Part shown: positions 44,192-45,900 of the stretch, in pieces
Position numbering within the stretch: position 1 is the stretch's first letter
How the letters are laid out: each line of letters begins with the position of its first letter
Source: Pseudomonadota bacterium
Lineage (GTDB): Bacteria; Pseudomonadota; Alphaproteobacteria; Caulobacterales; Caulobacteraceae
DNA: 45,900 bases
Direction: 5' to 3'
Assembly (NCBI GenBank): GCA_963205005.1
Contig: CAUJHW010000111.1
Span: 1 to 45,900, forward strand
Notes under the pieces: model-generated
The model's database searches: none
Seen by the model: the letters and a program-made list of their open reading frames with translations, nothing else
What the model was told of the DNA's origin: nothing
Position numbers and translations under genes: made by a program

Positions 44192-45900
44192 GTGAACACC
44201 GAGGCCGCGGCCGCGACGCGGACAGTGACACCGGCTTTCCTTGACGGCGGCGGCGAGATGGGGCGGCGGATCCGCGCCCTCGACTGGGCCGCGAGCCCAC
44301 TGGGGCCGCCCGCGGACTGGCCTCAGAGCCTCAAGACCATGGTGCGGCTGCTGCTGTCGTCCGGCCATCCGATGTTCATCTTCTGGGGACCGCGGCTGAT
44401 CCAGTTCTACAACGACGCCTATGCGCGCTCGATCGGGCCGGAGCGGCATCCCAGCGCCCTGGGCGCCGAGGGCCAGGCCTGCTGGGCGGAGATCTGGGAC
44501 ATCATCGGCCCCCAGATCGACCAGGTGATGTCGGGCCGCGGGGCGACCTGGCGAGAGGACGACCTGGTGCCGATCACCCGCAACGGCGTCCGTGAGGACG
44601 TCTGGTGGACCTACAGCTACAGCCCCATCGACGAGCCCGCGGCGGCGAACGGTGTCGGCGGCGTGCTGGTGGTGTGCTCGGAGACCACCGAGCGGGTGCG
44701 CGAGGCCCGCCGGTCTGATGATGAGCGGGCGCTGCTGGGCCGGCTGTTCGACCAGGCGCCGAGCTTCATGGCCCTGCTGGAGGGGCCGGACCATCGTTTC
44801 CAGCTGGCCAATCCCAGCTACCAGCAACTGGTCGGTCGCGACGTGATCGGCCGCACGGTGGTGGAGGCGTTGCCGGAGGCCGCCAGCCAGGGCTACGTCG
44901 ACCTGCTGGACGGGGTGTACCGCACGGGCCAGCCGTTCCGGGCGCTGGGGTCGCGGCTGCTGCTGCAGACCCGTCCCGACGGCCCGATGGAGGAGCGCCA
45001 CCTCGACTTCGTCTATCAGCCCATCGTCGATGCCGCGGGCGCGGTGACCGGCATTTTCGTGGAAGGCTCCGACGTCACCGAGCGGTCGGTGGCCGAGATC
45101 GCCCGGCGCGAGAGCGACGACCGCTTCCGGACCCTGGCCGAGAACATTCCCACGCTTTGCTGGATGGCCCAGGCTGATGGCGACATCTTCTGGTACAATT
45201 CCCGTTGGTACGAATACACCGGAGCCCCCCAGGACAGCCATGTGGGCTGGGGCTGGGAAGCGGTTCACGATCCCGCGGTGCTGCCGGAAGTGACGGCGCG
45301 CTGGAAGGCCTCGATCGCCAGCGGCGAACCGTTCGAGATGACCTTCCCGCTGCGCGGGGCCGATGGACAGTTCCGTCCGTTCCTGACCCGCATCGTGCCG
45401 CTTCGCGACCCAGAGGGCCGGATCGTCCGCTGGTTCGGGACCAACACCGACGTCAGCGAACACCGGCGGCAGGAACAGCACCTGCGGCTGATGGTCGAGG
45501 AACTGAACCATCGGGTGAAGAACACCCTGGCCACGGTGCAGTCGATCGTCGACCAGACGCTGCGCCGGAAGGATTCCGCGCCCGATCTCCGCGAGGACCT
45601 GACCTCGCGGCTGCTGGCGCTGAGCCGCGCGCACGATGTGCTGACCAACGAGAAGTGGTCGGGCGCCGACCTTCACGAGATCGCCGTCCAGGCCGCTGCG
45701 CCCTATCGGCGCGACGCGGGAGAGGATCGGATCGCGCTGAGCGGTCCCGAGGTGCGGCTGACTCCTCGCACGGCCATCGCCCTGGCGCTTGCCCTGCACG
45801 AACTGGCCACCAACGCGGCCAAGTACGGCGCCCTATCGGCGCCTGGCGGGCGGGTCGAGCTGGAGTGGTCCCGCGAGGGCGAGCACGACCTGCTGATGAC
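44192..45900 (+). CDS. PAS-domain HWE-family sensor histidine kinase (3' end outside window)
   Basis: 569 residues are visible from GTG 44192 (AAGGA 8 nt upstream); the frame is open at the right edge. There is no membrane segment, so it should be cytosolic. Three PAS-like sensor domains can be traced: about 25-170 (MFIFWGPRLIQFYNDAY), 175-300 (APSFMALLEGPDHRF) and 315-425 (WYNSRWYEYTG). The kinase region has phospho-acceptor His440 in LNHRVKNTLATVQS and HELATNAAKYGAL in the ATP domain, the marks of HWE/HisKA_2 kinases. Related proteins include light, redox and general-stress sensors of alphaproteobacteria. No LOV cysteine motif is seen, so light sensing by flavin adduct is unlikely. Confidence 0.93.
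   Translation, partial: MNTEAAAATRTVTPAFLDGGGEMGRRIRALDWAASPLGPPADWPQSLKTMVRLLLSSGHPMFIFWGPRLIQFYNDAYARSIGPERHPSALGAEGQACWAEIWDIIGPQIDQVMSGRGATWREDDLVPITRNGVREDVWWTYSYSPIDEPAAANGVGGVLVVCSETTERVREARRSDDERALLGRLFDQAPSFMALLEGPDHRFQLANPSYQQLVGRDVIGRTVVEALPEAASQGYVDLLDGVYRTGQPFRALGSRLLLQTRPDGPMEERHLDFVYQPIVDAAGAVTGIFVEGSDVTERSVAEIARRESDDRFRTLAENIPTLCWMAQADGDIFWYNSRWYEYTGAPQDSHVGWGWEAVHDPAVLPEVTARWKASIASGEPFEMTFPLRGADGQFRPFLTRIVPLRDPEGRIVRWFGTNTDVSEHRRQEQHLRLMVEELNHRVKNTLATVQSIVDQTLRRKDSAPDLREDLTSRLLALSRAHDVLTNEKWSGADLHEIAVQAAAPYRRDAGEDRIALSGPEVRLTPRTAIALALALHELATNAAKYGALSAPGGRVELEWSREGEHDLLM

Overview
The window is 45.9 kb of very GC-rich, densely coded bacterial chromosome. The gene content points to an alphaproteobacterium of the Caulobacteraceae (Caulobacter, Phenylobacterium or a near relative). 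The evidence is a large RNase E with an acidic insert in its S1 region and a C-terminal GWW peptide, a bactofilin overlapping an M23 peptidase gene, an IscR-led suf operon, and a coiled-coil GGDEF protein beside RhlE. The order RNase E, AmiC, PBP1A, PrfB, bactofilin, M23 also matches what I remember of C. crescentus; that synteny is recollection, not a search. I see no IS element, prophage, CRISPR array, tRNA or rRNA. This is mostly core chromosome.

Layout. 1-1920 is a TonB-dependent receptor cut by the left edge, followed by two strong hairpins. 1995-9890 (minus) holds an aldehyde dehydrogenase, an FAD oxidoreductase, a DsbA-like lipoprotein, an M48/TPR protease and RNase E. 10322-15219 (plus) holds the amidase AmiC, PBP1A and RF2; prfB carries a programmed +1 frameshift. 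15223-18707 (minus) holds bactofilin, M23 peptidase, a one-Cys peroxiredoxin and TyrS. 18887-24568 (plus) holds AnmK, a Baeyer-Villiger-type monooxygenase, a response regulator/histidine kinase pair and a 67-aa protein. 24571-25601 (minus) is an NTF2-like protein and an alpha/beta hydrolase.

25759-32931 is a tightly coupled Fe-S assembly operon: iscR, an IscS-like desulfurase, sufB, an unnamed 128-aa gene, sufC, sufD, sufS, sufT, sufA, with junctions from 4-nt overlaps to 2-nt gaps. A 2TM protein follows. 33303-36968 (minus) is a PaaG-like crotonase, a diguanylate cyclase and the RhlE helicase. 37224-41945 (plus) is a probable diiron helical protein, a four-TM protein, a Prx5-like peroxiredoxin, a hybrid histidine kinase and a GST-like protein that seems to start at CTG. 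41953-44004 (minus) is ParE. A PAS-rich HWE kinase runs off the right edge.

Functional themes are cell-wall synthesis and shape (AmiC, PBP1A, BacA, M23, AnmK), RNA decay (RNase E, RhlE), Fe-S biogenesis and redox defence (suf, two peroxiredoxins), and signalling (three kinases, one cyclase). The least explained items are the cysteine-free 128-aa protein inside suf, the diiron-like protein with its membrane partner, and the CTG start of the GST gene. I found no clearly new multi-gene system.
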